The translations under genes were made by a program, and so were the position numbers. The notes below the pieces were generated by a model. It was not told the DNA's origin and did not search any database. It worked only from the letters and a program-made list of their open reading frames with translations. A stretch of 64,000 nt of DNA from Lactifluus volemus (taxonomy: Eukaryota; Basidiomycota; Agaricomycetes; Russulales; Russulaceae): assembly GCA_022376515.1 (NCBI GenBank), contig WTXI01000013.1, forward strand, positions 558,001-622,000, written 5' to 3'. Shown here one piece after another: positions 1 to 10,759 of this stretch (its first letter is position 1; each line of letters begins with the position of its first letter).

Positions 1-1390
1 TTGGAGGAGTGATGAACGTTGAGGATAACACTACAAGACTGATGAGAAGGGAACGCCGCCTTGAGAGGAGACTACATACAATGCATCGTAGGCAAAACTC
101 CACATCCTGGTATTCATCCGAGATTATACATCAGCGGTGGAAATAGTATGGAAAACCTACAATATACATTGGAGTGTAATGAATAAATATTGTACGACAA
201 CAAAGATCCTGCGAAAAGCCGCTGTAAGTATTCCACAACATGAAAGATGGCGGTACTCACCTCAAGCGTAATGTGTCTTTGAAACCTGTCCAGAGGTTAG
301 GCGTCACCAGGTACAGAGCCCTCAATTTTGCGCACCTGTAGCCCAATATCCGCAGAATTGTTGGCTCACTACTCCAAGAGAAACCCATCCACTACTCGAA
401 AAATCAGTGACAAATAGGGGATTTAGGGTTACAAGACCTACAGAGGATGCCGATCAGAATTATGCCTGTCGAATAGATTGGTGTTATTTTGGGGCAGTCG
501 GAACAAGGCTCGGATGTTGAACAATACCTTGTTCTGAGGGCCGAGTCGGATTTGCCATGACAGGTCAGAGTGAATGAAATGCGGGAACTACTGTACTCTA
601 TATATATATGCTTTAAATGACAAACGTTAGAAGCAGGTGCAGTACGGCATCATTTCACGGGAGTGCCTTGACACCGCACGCTAAGATCCCGACAACTCGA
701 ACTTTAAATGTACCATTGAGTTTGAAGAAACGGTGTTCCGAGTGAGGACAGCCACAGTGGAACTGGCCTATTAAACACGAAGTAAAAAAAAAGGCGACTG
801 CTCGGGGCCTTGACGTGAGCGCAGCAGTGAAATTTATTGTAATGCCGTCGAAGTTGGTGTTTCCAGAGACCGGCTGCAGCTCAGTTGGGCTTGACGCCAA
901 GTTGTCGACCTTTGACTTTGCTCGACCAATTAGGGTAAATTGGGTGACGCCCCTCGGCCTAACGTTCTGAACTCCCGGTTCACTACCGCGACGGAAAGTA
1001 ATGCAGTAGGTGGTCCGCGTCGCGTCAAGCGCCAGCATAAGCGGAGCTTGAATTGCCTCCTTGTACGCTTTGCTCAATCTCGTTGTACTACCCTCACACA
1101 GGGTGAAATACCTGCTGGAGTTTTGTCCATGGAGATGTTTGCATCTGCTTTGAGTTGTGGGCACCAGAAAATTTGCCAATTTGTGTCAGGTTCTTGGGTT
1201 TTTACACAATTACCAGATTTTTCACATAGATTTCAAAGATCACCACTGGCATCCACTGAGACCAGAAACACTCTGGGGGTATGTTATTAGAGTAATGCAA
1301 AGTTCAGATCATTATTTTACTATGTAAGGGATACTTAGTTCACACTGTCTACGCGCCTCACCTTTCCCACTGCGCATTTCCATAGACTCT
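1..1390. other. no supportable gene; AT-rich and mixed non-coding sequence
   Basis: Open frames here are short and overlap on both strands without recognisable motifs, codon pattern or splice-consistent exons. A short (TA)n run sits near 600-609. I see no RNA gene. The stretch may include the decayed upstream part of the relic that follows. Confidence 0.5.
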
Positions 1391-2550
1391 TCCTCAGATC
1401 CCCATCCGCATGCAGCGGCAGCAATACACCTCATTCAGTCTCCGCAACCCAGCACCCCACAGCTCCCGCAAATTCTCACACAAGAGGTGATTTCCGCGCT
1501 GCTCGGCATGTCACCCAATCGCACGAGCAGCGTTGCCTCTTCACATCGCCGATATGAGGATGACGTGGAAAGTGGCGACGATCTCCATGAGGTTGACTCG
1601 CCGATCGATGAACGGCCACTCCTACATGCGAATTGTAACAAGAAACACGAACTTGGCGACGTCGCGCCGCGCCCTCCCTTGCGTGGATTCCCGTCGTCCG
1701 ATGCTTCCCGCTCCGGCTTCCGCCTTGCCATCCATCTGCTCCGCACCATCTGTTTTACTGCTGCATCGTCGTCTATACCGTCTCCTCTCGAACTCGTCCC
1801 GACCGCCGCACTCAACTCGGCCCCAGCAGCAGCAACATCTCGCGTCATCGGAGGCGGCACTTCTCCCGCACCCCGTCCGCTCGTGCCATTCCACCACGAA
1901 GACGCAACACTGTGGCCCTACCCGCGTGCACCCCTCGACGATCGAGACGATATCGTTGAGCTCGATTTTGCGGACACTAGCGTGCTCAATGAAGTTGATG
2001 CGTTTGAATAGCGCCGGCGGAACGGTAAAAATGGTAGGGGCCGGGTGAAGTCCTCGATGACGTCGAAGAAGAAGAAGGATAGGGAGCGGGAGGATATCGA
2101 ACGTTCTTGGGACGTACCGGTCCCGGGGAATGTCGTGAATAACGCGGGCCCGGGTGCGCACGTAATTTTGGAAAGACCGCCATCGTCGCGGCAGCAGCAG
2201 GAATCACTGACAGGTGCTTGTGTCAATGCCACGTCTAGGCCAGCTGACGTGCCTTGCCCTTCCCCGCACCCACCGAGTGGCGCACTCCTCGAAGCCAATC
2301 AAACCCAACAAGTTAAAGTCAAAGTCTAAAGCCAAGGCCAAGGCCTTCACCAATGCAAAGGCTGCTTGAGGTCGAGCTGCTGACGCGACACCGACAAGCA
2401 ACGGCGGCGCGCTCGTGCTCGGCCGCAAGCACGGCGAGCACCGTGATCGTCGAAGCTATGTACGCGCACTCGAACGGTAACGCTGTGCCACCACAACCAC
2501 CTCCGAAGACGGACCGGAACAAGTTTGTGAGAGAAGTGCTCACTCTGATT
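1391..2550 (+). pseudogene. decayed coding relic, possibly the C-terminal half of a Dcp1-like decapping subunit
   Basis: One frame reads as a Pro/Ser-rich linker (residues such as PQLPQILTQEVISALLGMSP) through a TAG at 2009-2011, continues in the same frame with a Lys/Arg-rich stretch, then stops again near 2329. A different frame ends with TDRNKFVREVLTLIH directly before a GTGAGT donor-like site at 2551. The overall order, a long low-complexity linker followed by a short amphipathic C-terminal helix, recalls fungal Dcp1 proteins with their C-terminal oligomerisation helix, but no EVH1-like N-terminal domain is visible upstream. The family assignment rests on resemblance only. In-frame stops and at least one frame change argue for a pseudogene, although the homopolymer errors seen elsewhere could account for part of this. 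Confidence 0.3.
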
Positions 2551-4310
2551 CACGTGAGTCGTGGTTTCTCTCTTATTTCCTTATTCAGTCGTCATGACCT
2601 GTTGGCATTAGACGGACCCTTCGTTGTGGGGGGGAAAGTCTGTATGGCAGCGGGATACACAGAAAAGAGCCGGGGGGAGGGGGGGAGGAGGAACTACGTA
2701 CGCGCACGGTATTCCGTCCAAAATCCAACGCTGCCTGTCCTTTGCCCCGTTGTTTTTTCTGCACCGAGATATCAATGGTCATGTATTGTCGCGATGTATC
2801 ACACCTGCCATTTTGACATGTATTGGTAAATTCGATGCTGTCTCTCCCAGATGGGAATGGGTCATGGGTGCTATTTTTTCGGTCGTGTACATAAATACCA
2901 TCAAGGGAAAAAAAGAAAGGGTGGATGAGGTACTAGTTAGGCAAATGCATGCGGAGTCGGAGATGGGGGATCTGAGGAAAAGTCTATGCAAATGCGCAGT
3001 GGGAAAGGCGAGGGCGTAGACAGTGTGAACTAAAGCCTCTTCCAGCAACCAGTTTTACACCTGAACTGATGATATTTGCAAAAGATGGTCATGTGCAAGA
3101 GCGACGGCCGAAGTGAAAAAAAAAACCGCATGACGGAAATGGGAACCACAAACGGCCAAGACTCCTTCAAAGTTGTTTTTTCACAGCGCACGGTATATAT
3201 AAAGCCCGGTCACGAGTGCCGCCGGGAGGACGGCAACTTGGACCATGTATGAAAGTGTACGATGATGCATCGTCACAATGGTAGGACTAAATTTATACAA
3301 AAGGTAAAATCCAAGCATCTCGTGATACATATAATGCTTTTGGGGACGACGAAAAACAGCTGCATAGTGAATCGCGGCAGATGCATATGTTAATGCGTAC
3401 GATGGAAGGTAGTCCCGCGGGGGGCAGGGATTGCCTTGTTGCGTACAATTGAGGGAATGGCACGACTTCGTGCCACAGATGGAAAGGGAATGTTGGTTGA
3501 TCGAGTGTTGAGGCCGGTTGATAGAGGATACAGTCCTGTAACCTGAGATACCAACCTAGATAGACGAGAGATGCTATGTCATGTCCCGTTCTTCGTGTCA
3601 CTAGGTCATGGGGGGTCAACCGTACAGCACAGCATGGAATTACTCGATCGAGAAAAGGCACGGTGTAACTCATCGCGGGCTGGGGTGAATCGGGCACCGG
3701 CGGATGGATCTCTGGGGAAGGGATAGGATTGGACCACGTGAAACCGCTACAATTAATTGTTGATGTGCCGGCCATACAGTGGTTCTGCATTTCGGTGGGA
3801 CCAAGGTACGGAAGGGGTCAAGTCGAGAGATGAATGAGCCATTAGGATTGTTGACTGCGTCCCTAGAAAGAGGGTGCTATATTAACCTTAAAGTTGGCTA
3901 TTATAGATGTGAGAAAATCGATGCCAGCTTCAGAGAGAGCCACGGACGCAATCTTTATAGGCGTAGAGTAAGTCAGTCCGAGGACACTGTCAGAGTCGGC
4001 CTGGCCCGGCCCAGTCCAGTTCCAGCGCGTTAATAAATGAAAAAGGATTACCCGACAGGAACAAAAAACGTGCTGACAATTGATTATTCAGCAGGAGCTC
4101 AGCAAAACATTTCTCAGCGAGACAGTATATACGGAAGTAGAATAACCCGAGTATGGGCAAAAGAAATTGTCATGCCAGGGAAGGTGGGTCGGCAGGCGGC
4201 AGGAACATGATGGCATCGCATGGCATCGCATTGAGAAGACTTGCCATGGAGGATGACAAAAATGATCACGTGAATGGGGCGAAGGCGTCATTGTATCGTG
4301 CTTTATCATT
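2551..4310. other. intergenic, no gene supported
   Basis: Several TATA-like strings occur (for example TATATATAAA near 3190) but none precedes an open frame with recognisable content. The longer minus-strand frame around 3293-3790 has no motif, no compositional support and no convincing splice partners. Confidence 0.5.
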
Positions 4311-4318
4311 CTCAGGGA

Positions 4319-4330
4319 TGTATATAAAAG
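4319..4330 (+). promoter_or_regulatory. TATA box of the cystathionine gamma-lyase gene
   Basis: TGTATATAAAAG lies about 50 bp upstream of the ATG, a usual TATA-to-start distance for a compact fungal promoter. Inferred from position and sequence. Confidence 0.55.
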
Positions 4331-4375
4331 AGTCGAGTGTAAGATGACGAGACCCATCATATCTTTTTACACGTC

Positions 4376-5799
4376 ATGGCTCCAATAGCTCTTGGATCAC
4401 CTATTCACCGATATACCCCCCTTGAAGGCCTCAGGAAGCTCGACAAAGACGAACTTGACGGCTTTGGCACTCGTGCCATCCATGTCGGGTCTGACCCAGA
4501 TCCGACTACTGGCGCGGTCATTCCCGCCATTTCTCTGAGCACGACATATAAGCAGGAAGGTGTCGGAAACCATAAGGTTAGTCGAATCGCTCATAAATTT
4601 GAACCTCTCATGACACCTTCTTTCCTAACAGGGCTTTGAATACTCCCGATCTGGAAATCCTAATCGAACCGCCTTAGAACGGACATTGGCATCGCTCGAA
4701 TCGGGAGGTGCTTACGCCCTCGCATTTGCCTCTGGCTCAGCTACCACCGCCACCGTCCTTCAATCGTTGGGTCCCAATGCACACATCGTCTCGGTCAATG
4801 ATGTTTATGGAGGCACTTTCCGTTACATGACTCGGGTTGCGAAGGAAAACCAAGGATTACAGACAACCTTCGTTGACCTAGAAAGCGCCGATGAGGACAA
4901 ATTAACAGTGCTATCCGAGATGATACCAAGGTATGTCTGTCTGTTTGCTTTCAATCCACCCTCTTACCGATGCGTCCCTAGCTCATTTGGATAGAGTCTC
5001 CTACAATCCGACGCTTCGCTTGATCGACATACCCCACATTGTTGCAATCGCAAGATCACACCGCTCACAACCTCTAGTCTTGGTGGATAATACCTTCATG
5101 TCCCCGTTCTACTCGTCACCTCTACTTCACGGCGCCGACATTGTCCTGCACAGCCTCACGAAATACATTAATGGTCACTCTGACGTCGTCATGGGCGCTG
5201 TTATTCTTCCCTCACACCATGTCGCCCTTCGTGACCGGCTGGCCTTCCTTCAAAATGCCATTGGCGCGGTTCCAAGTGCATATGATTCCTGGTTGGCGCA
5301 ACGCGGTGCCAAGACATTGCACTTGCGCATGAAGGAGCATGGCCGTAATGCACTGCTCGTTGCGCGGGCTCTCGAAAAGAGTCCATATGTCAAGGAGGTT
5401 ATTTATCCGGGCCTTGCCTCCCATCCACGACACGAGCTCGCATGGCGGTTGCTTCCACCACATGCAGCACGGTTTGTCCAAGCAGAAGCTGAGCACAACC
5501 CAGACGGATCCTTCCCCTACGGAGGAATGGTCTCTTTCCGTATTCGCGGTGGTATTGAGGAGTCGCGACGTTTCCTCAGTGCAACTCGTTTGTTCACCCT
5601 CGCAGAGTCACTGGGCGGTGTTGAGAGTCTTGCAGAACTGCCTGCTCTCATGACGCATGGTAGCATTCCTCCAGCGGAGCGTGCTGCCATTGGCATCGGT
5701 GAGGACTTGATCCGCCTGTCCGTTGGTGTTGAGGAGGCTGCGGATCTTGTGTGGGATGTTGAGCAGGCATTGCGTGTAGCCGTCGAGGGCCGGGCGTAA
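4376..5799 (+). CDS. CYS3: cystathionine gamma-lyase (PLP-dependent), with two single-base breaks
   Basis: Catalyses cleavage of cystathionine to cysteine, 2-oxobutyrate and ammonia in cytosolic transsulfuration. Three exons fit: 4376-4576, 4632-4930, 4982-5799. The product is about 439 aa, somewhat long for the family. Cys/Met-metabolism landmarks are clear: YSRSGNPNR, a phosphate-binding SGSATTAT region, PTNPTLRL-like and LVDNTF segments, and the Schiff-base lysine in HSLTKYINGHSD (Lys codon 5161-5163, about residue 228), plus the C-terminal SLGGVESL and RLSVGVE motifs. Two single A bases appear to be missing, one at the exon 2/3 junction (near 4929) and one near 5005 (ACAATCC where ACAAATCC restores NPTLRL). 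Restoring both makes the total divisible by three. Cystathionine gamma-synthase is less likely because of the close gamma-lyase motif match. Confidence 0.9.
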
Positions 5800-6684
5800 T
5801 TTTGCACTGCTTCGCTCGACTAGATCTAGACCATAACCTTCGACGTTCTGCATGTATCGGTATTACATTGTAAAACTGCAGTATCAGTATATTAGAGAAA
5901 GGAAATACCCCATTGACATTTATCTGACCCGGTGCCGGTCCACCGTGATTCATCAATTCCGTCAGTTGGCGTATCGGTGCGTGCGCTACCGGTAAGCGCT
6001 AACCTTGAGTCGAACTTTCAACCGATCCTGTGTTTTCGGAAGCGTTTATTCCAGTGGTGCTACTAGTAGGTAGGTTAGCAGGAGATTTTCTATCAGCCCT
6101 ATCTAAACACGTGCCATAGCCGGACCAGCTAAGTTAGTGGGCAGGAAATGGAGTTGATACGATGAATAGGAGAATCTCGGCACGTGTACTAGTATGTGTA
6201 TTAGCCTTCACCCTAACCCTTCTATTATTTGCAATCCTTCGAGATACGAGACATCGCTCTGTTGTAATCCGGCGAGCCCTGTAAGATTTGCCTATTCACG
6301 AGTGCAACCCCCAAGACAAGTTGTTATTTTCGCGTGGTGCGATTTTGATTAGATCTTGGTACGACGACAAGACTTACAGGAGCAGCGTCCGTCAAAGTGA
6401 GTGTTTTAATCATCACCGAACAAAAAGAGTTCCTTTTTTTTTTTCTTTTTTGCCAAAAACGTACGCGTTGGAATCGATCAGTGCACGGTTTCCTCGAGGG
6501 AAAAAAAAAAAAATTCAGTTGGGGAAGAGAGAGGGGTGGACCATTTCTGGAGCTACCCATCTCTTGTCGTTCATTCACTTCGTTCCTGTCCTCTCCCATC
6601 CTTAAAGGTTCTATCTAACAAAGATACTCCCCACACAACTCTTTCACAGTTCAAACTTCCAACCCAAAAAAACTTTCTCAAAAT
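5800..6684. other. intergenic region between cystathionine gamma-lyase and CSN3
   Basis: Holds the 3' flank of the lyase gene and the pyrimidine-rich promoter of the next gene, with poly-T and poly-A runs near 6432 and 6502. No open frame has recognisable content and no RNA gene is visible. Confidence 0.5.
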
Positions 6685-9042
6685 ATGACGTCCGACAGTC
6701 TACCCACACCCCTTCCACATCGGCCACACCAGCACCCGCATCAGCCGTCGCCTCGGGCTCAGGGTCACAGATGCTTCGTCTATTGCGGGTGCGGCACATA
6801 CAACCACAACGACGGCGGCAACGACGGTAGTAGGGGTGCAGGGACAACAGGGACAGGAGCAGGAGGGGACGTCGACGACACCTCCAGAGGCGCTCGAGGG
6901 CCTGTTGCAGCAGATCTTGGCATCGAATAGCGCACCCGCCCTCGCGGGTACACTACGCATTACCGTCGTCACGCCCGAGGAGCGCGAAGTTATCCTGGCG
7001 AGTGTGACGACTACGGGCACGGACCCGCTCGACGCCCTCGACACGACGCAACATACGATCGGTATCCTCTTCATCCTGTGCGTCGTCCTTCTCTCCTCAT
7101 TCCTTTATTTGTATTGAATATCGCATATATATATATATATATGGGGTGACCGTCCTCTCGCAGGTCTGCCCGCCTCACGATTGCGAGCACGAACGCGACC
7201 GCTCCTGCCGTGCCGTTCGCATACATCAATAACTTTTGCCGGAATTTTATTCCAGAAGAGGCGCGTCTCGCACCCGAGCGTGGTACGGCGTTCTAGGGTC
7301 CTTATCGTCGTCCTGTTTCTGACGTGCCACTTACGCCCAGTGACCATGCTCGCAAAAGGAATCGTGCAGCGCGCCGAGGCGCTGGGCTCGGTACGTTTTT
7401 TCTTTTCTTCCATTCCCGCTCCAACCGCGCGAGGCTTGGACCCATCACATCCGTGCCCCGCTTGTCAACTGATTGTGTCCGGGCTCTTCCGCAGGGCAAG
7501 GCTGCCATTACGCCGCTTTACGACCTCCTGACGCGCTTCGCACCCGATATCTCCCACCTAACGCCTATTCACCCTATATTCGTCACGGTGAGTAACGCCA
7601 GTGGAGTAATTCATTACCCCATTTGAACGAGTTTGTGTGTGCTCGCCATCTCCCTTCTTACCCCCCTCCCCTCTGTCACCATATGTATGTGCGTACAGTC
7701 ATGTGCCACAACCCACTTCTTCAATGCTGCGCTCTCCGTGCTCGAGGTGCCCATCTCGCAGATCTCAACTACGTTGTGTCCGGACCTCCGCTACCAGGAT
7801 CACCTAGTTTATCATTATACCGGTGGCATCGTGCTTGCCGCGCTAAAACGATATGCAGAGGCCGCCGAGTTTTTCGAACTGTGCGCGAGCGCTCCTGTTG
7901 CTGGACCCCCAGTGACGAATGGTGGCTCGCGAGGACCTTCACAAGGCCCGATCGGCATGAGTCTCGGGGGCATGGGTATGGGTATGGGCGGCATGGGCAT
8001 GGGTATGGGCATGGGCATGGGCGGCATGGGTTATGGAGGCATGGGCATGGGCGGCATGGGTATGGGAGGCATGGGTTATGGAAGCATGGGCTATGGGGGC
8101 ATGGGCTATGGGGGCCTGGGTTATGGGATGATCCCACCTGGCCCAGGAGGCAAGTATGGAAACATTGGTTCGTCGGATCCAAGCGTGTTCCAGATAGAGG
8201 CGGCGAAGAAACTGTTGCTTGTGCAACTCATTTTACATGGAAAGGTACGTGTGCGCTCTTGTACGTGATTTGAACTGGACCGTGATGACGCGCGCAGACC
8301 TTACCGCTTCCAAAGTACACGCATCCGGCAGTTTCTTTGAAGGGGAACGCGTACACTACACTCGCCCAGGTTTACCCCAACATTGAGCAAGTCCATGTGG
8401 TAGCGACAAAAGAGCAAGCCGCATTCGCCGTGGTAAGTGTATAGAAAGATTCTGGGTACAACGTCGCTGACTGTTACGGGAAGGACGACAACATCGGCTT
8501 GTTAAGGCTGGTAGTAGAGAGGGCGCCCCGATGGGCGATCAGAAAGCTCACAGAAACGTACCTGACCCTCAGCCTCGCTGAGATCGGGAGGGCGGCAGGA
8601 ATTGAAGACGTTGAAGAAGTCCGACGGATCGTTCTCAGTATGGTGTGTCGCCGTTCTTTTTCACCGACGAGAGTATAAATTTTGATGGGGTTCGGGACAG
8701 ATCGAGACGGGGGAGATTGAGGCAAGCATTGATGCGCACGGCTCGGTGACTTTCGCAGACGAGGAGCCTCCAGTGGCGTCAAAGGCGGAGATCGACCGGG
8801 CATTGCGAGTGGCGCAAGAACAAGAGCAAGTGCTTCGCAAGCTAGAACGGGAAATTGCAAGGAACAAGGAATACTTACAGAAGGTACGTGCCAGTGACTT
8901 CTAATGAATAGTAAAGGTAACACCTCGCCGCGTTTAGGCAGTCCGAAGCCGAGAGGAGACTTCTAGCTCATCTCAGAACTGGCCTTACTTCGAAGAAGAA
9001 TTGTTGGCTGGCAGTCGTTGGCCTGACGAGTCTGTCTTTTGA
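6685..9042 (+). CDS. CSN3: COP9 signalosome subunit 3 (PCI domain) with a Gly-Met-rich insertion
   Basis: Scaffold subunit of the COP9 signalosome, which removes Nedd8 from cullin-RING ligases. Nine exons fit in phase: 6685-7077, 7164-7282, 7341-7390, 7495-7587, 7699-8244, 8298-8432, 8484-8642, 8701-8883, 8938-9042 (about 594 aa; animal CSN3 is about 420). Family hallmarks are YQDHLVYHYTGGIVLAALKRY, LLVQLILHGK, LPLPKYT, and the PCI winged-helix part DDNIGLLRLVVERAPRW..KLTETYLTLSL..IGRAAG followed by MIETGEIEASID. Extra length comes from a Thr/Ala/Gln-rich N-terminus and a roughly 60-residue Gly-Met-Tyr repeat (residues about 307-367, bases 7957-8140) between helical repeats. Near the N-terminus two bases seem to be missing (C-run near 6711, G-run near 6763). 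The first exon then joins in the correct phase. Intron 1 contains an (AT)n tract. Confidence 0.88.
7957..8140 (+). repeat. GGC/ATG codon repeat encoding a Gly-Met(-Tyr) tract inside CSN3
   Basis: About 60 codons built from ATGGGC, ATGGGT, GGCATG and TATGGG units, giving GMGMGGMGYGG-type sequence. The reading frame stays open and the flanking PCI-helical sequence is conserved on both sides, so it is a translated insertion and not an intron (no suitable splice sites bound it). Confidence 0.85.
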
Positions 9043-9420
9043 AGGGACTCATCATAACCGAATTTGTGTATATGACCTTCTGATTGATGGTGTATTTGAT
9101 AATTGGGGTACTTGATGACGTCATTTGTACTTGTCTGTTGCCTATTTGCTTATTCGAAACTGTACCTCGGTCATCAATTGCGTTCCCGTCGTGGACAGAG
9201 CCTCGATTCTTACGCTAGCAAAATTATTAGAAATTAGTTTAGCTGACTCATGAGCGGATTAAGAACTGGGGGTTGAAAGATTATTAAGTAAAATGGTCTG
9301 ATCGAAGGAAGGCAACTTCCTAAAGTGGAGTCAACTTACCCAGTGACTTGAAGCTTTTCCTCTATGTGACTTGGGAAATATATTACCAATTTGATACATT
9401 GGCATGGTTCACTTTGGGGT

Positions 9421-9429
9421 CTTATAAGA
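9421..9429 (+). promoter_or_regulatory. TATA-like box of the quinone oxidoreductase gene
   Basis: CTTATAAGA lies 67 bp upstream of the ATG at 9496. This supports that start over the internal ATG at 9625. Confidence 0.4.
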
Positions 9430-9495
9430 GGGCCCCGTTCTGGCGGCCCAATCGATCGAGACTACTTCGAGAACGCACCCTTGATTTTTTTGTGG

Positions 9496-10468
9496 ATGTG
9501 TTTCCCGTCCAAAAATCAAAAAGCTCTTTACTCCGACGAGTCCGCCAAACAGACTTCATCAGATACAAAAGCCCAGGCTGATCCTGTCCCCGCTTCTTCC
9601 ACCACCCCCAACGTTTTACCAACAATGGCTCCCAACGTCGCAATCATCATTTACACCCTGTACGGCCACATCGCCAGTTGTTCGTATTATCATATACCTC
9701 CCTTGATCTATTCCCTTGCTGATTGTTTGTAGTGGCTGAGGCTGAGAAGAGGGGTATCGAGGCTGCAGGCGGTCGCTGCACTATCTACCAGTAAGTGCAG
9801 ATCGCACGAGCTACTGGATCTCTGACGACGTACAATTCGTAGGATTGCAGAGACACTCCCTCAGGAGGTATTGACCAAGATGCATGCGCCTCCCAAGCCC
9901 GATTACCCGATCCTCCAACCTAACGACCTCGCTCAATTTGATGGTATCCTGTGCGGTATCCCCACTCGCTATGGTAACATGCCAGCTCAGTGGAAGGTTC
10001 GCATATACATATAGATTACGTTGTAAATGGAATTGTGGCTGACACATTTCTGTTTCTGTTGTTGTAGGGTTTCTGGGATGCCACTGGGCATCTCTGGCAA
10101 CAAGGAGCGTTGCAAGGCAAGTACGTCGGGTTGTTCATTTCCACCGGCGGCCATGGTGGTGGCCAGGAGGTCACATGCATTTCAAGCATGTCGACTTTCG
10201 TTCATCATGGCATGTGCTTTGTACCCCTCGGATATGCCCCCGCCTTTGGCCAGTTGGTTAACCTCTCTGAGGCTCACGGTGGTACGTGATTTGGTGAACG
10301 ATGAGATAGCCCCATTTAGTAATTTCATATGTCCTACCAGGTTCTCCGTGGGGTGCTGGGACCTTTGCTGCTGCTGATGGGTCGCGGAAGCCAACTACTC
10401 TAGAGCTCGAAATCGCCGAGATCCAGGGCAAACACTTCTACAACCACGTTACCAGGGCACTCAAGTAG
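9496..10468 (+). CDS. NAD(P)H:quinone oxidoreductase, WrbA/Pst2/Ycp4 flavodoxin family
   Basis: FMN-dependent two-electron reduction of quinones, an antioxidant role in this family. Five exons fit exactly: 9496-9679, 9733-9790, 9843-9996, 10068-10281, 10341-10468 (245 aa). The flavodoxin core reads [13 protein letters not shown] (FMN phosphate loop), then [56 protein letters not shown], and the type-IV signature [12 protein letters not shown] with [12 protein letters not shown] chose the upstream ATG because the N-terminal MCFPSK...-rich extension is in frame and the TATA-like box fits it; the alternative start at 9625 gives the minimal domain. The N-terminal Cys could be lipid-modified as in yeast Ycp4/Pst2 relatives, but that is inference. 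The first donor (GTTCGT, after base 9679) was chosen because it restores the family spacing. No breaks. Confidence 0.88.
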
Positions 10469-10759
10469 ACGTTAGTGCATGACATGGACTCTACATCAAA
10501 TGTTCGTCACATCCGATGATGGTGATACTTAGTAAATGTAAGAGCAAACGATTATAAAAGGCGGCGTCATGTGCAGTGTTTGAGTTCCGTTTTCCCGAAT
10601 GGGGATTGAAACCAAGCTGCGGGCTTATCCATAAAGAAGAGAGGTATGTGCACGAGGTTGAGTCCCTGAGGCCGCGGTACCTGTGTACAGGAGCGGAGAT
10701 CATTGCGCCGGTTTCCTTGCGGGGATGGGGAACATAGAATATAGGGGTAGCTCCAATCC

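Noticed and set aside
655..1290. Overlapping open frames on both strands
   Set aside because: Neither has recognisable domains or codon structure, and they overlap each other, so chance open frames are the simpler view.
7124..7141. (AT)n tract as a possible promoter or origin
   Set aside because: It lies inside CSN3 intron 1 and is a simple microsatellite.
7769..8273. His/Arg/Gly- and Pro/Met-rich open frames over the CSN3 insertion
   Set aside because: Alternative-frame readings of the ATGGGC repeat; the CSN3 frame is supported by conserved sequence on both sides.
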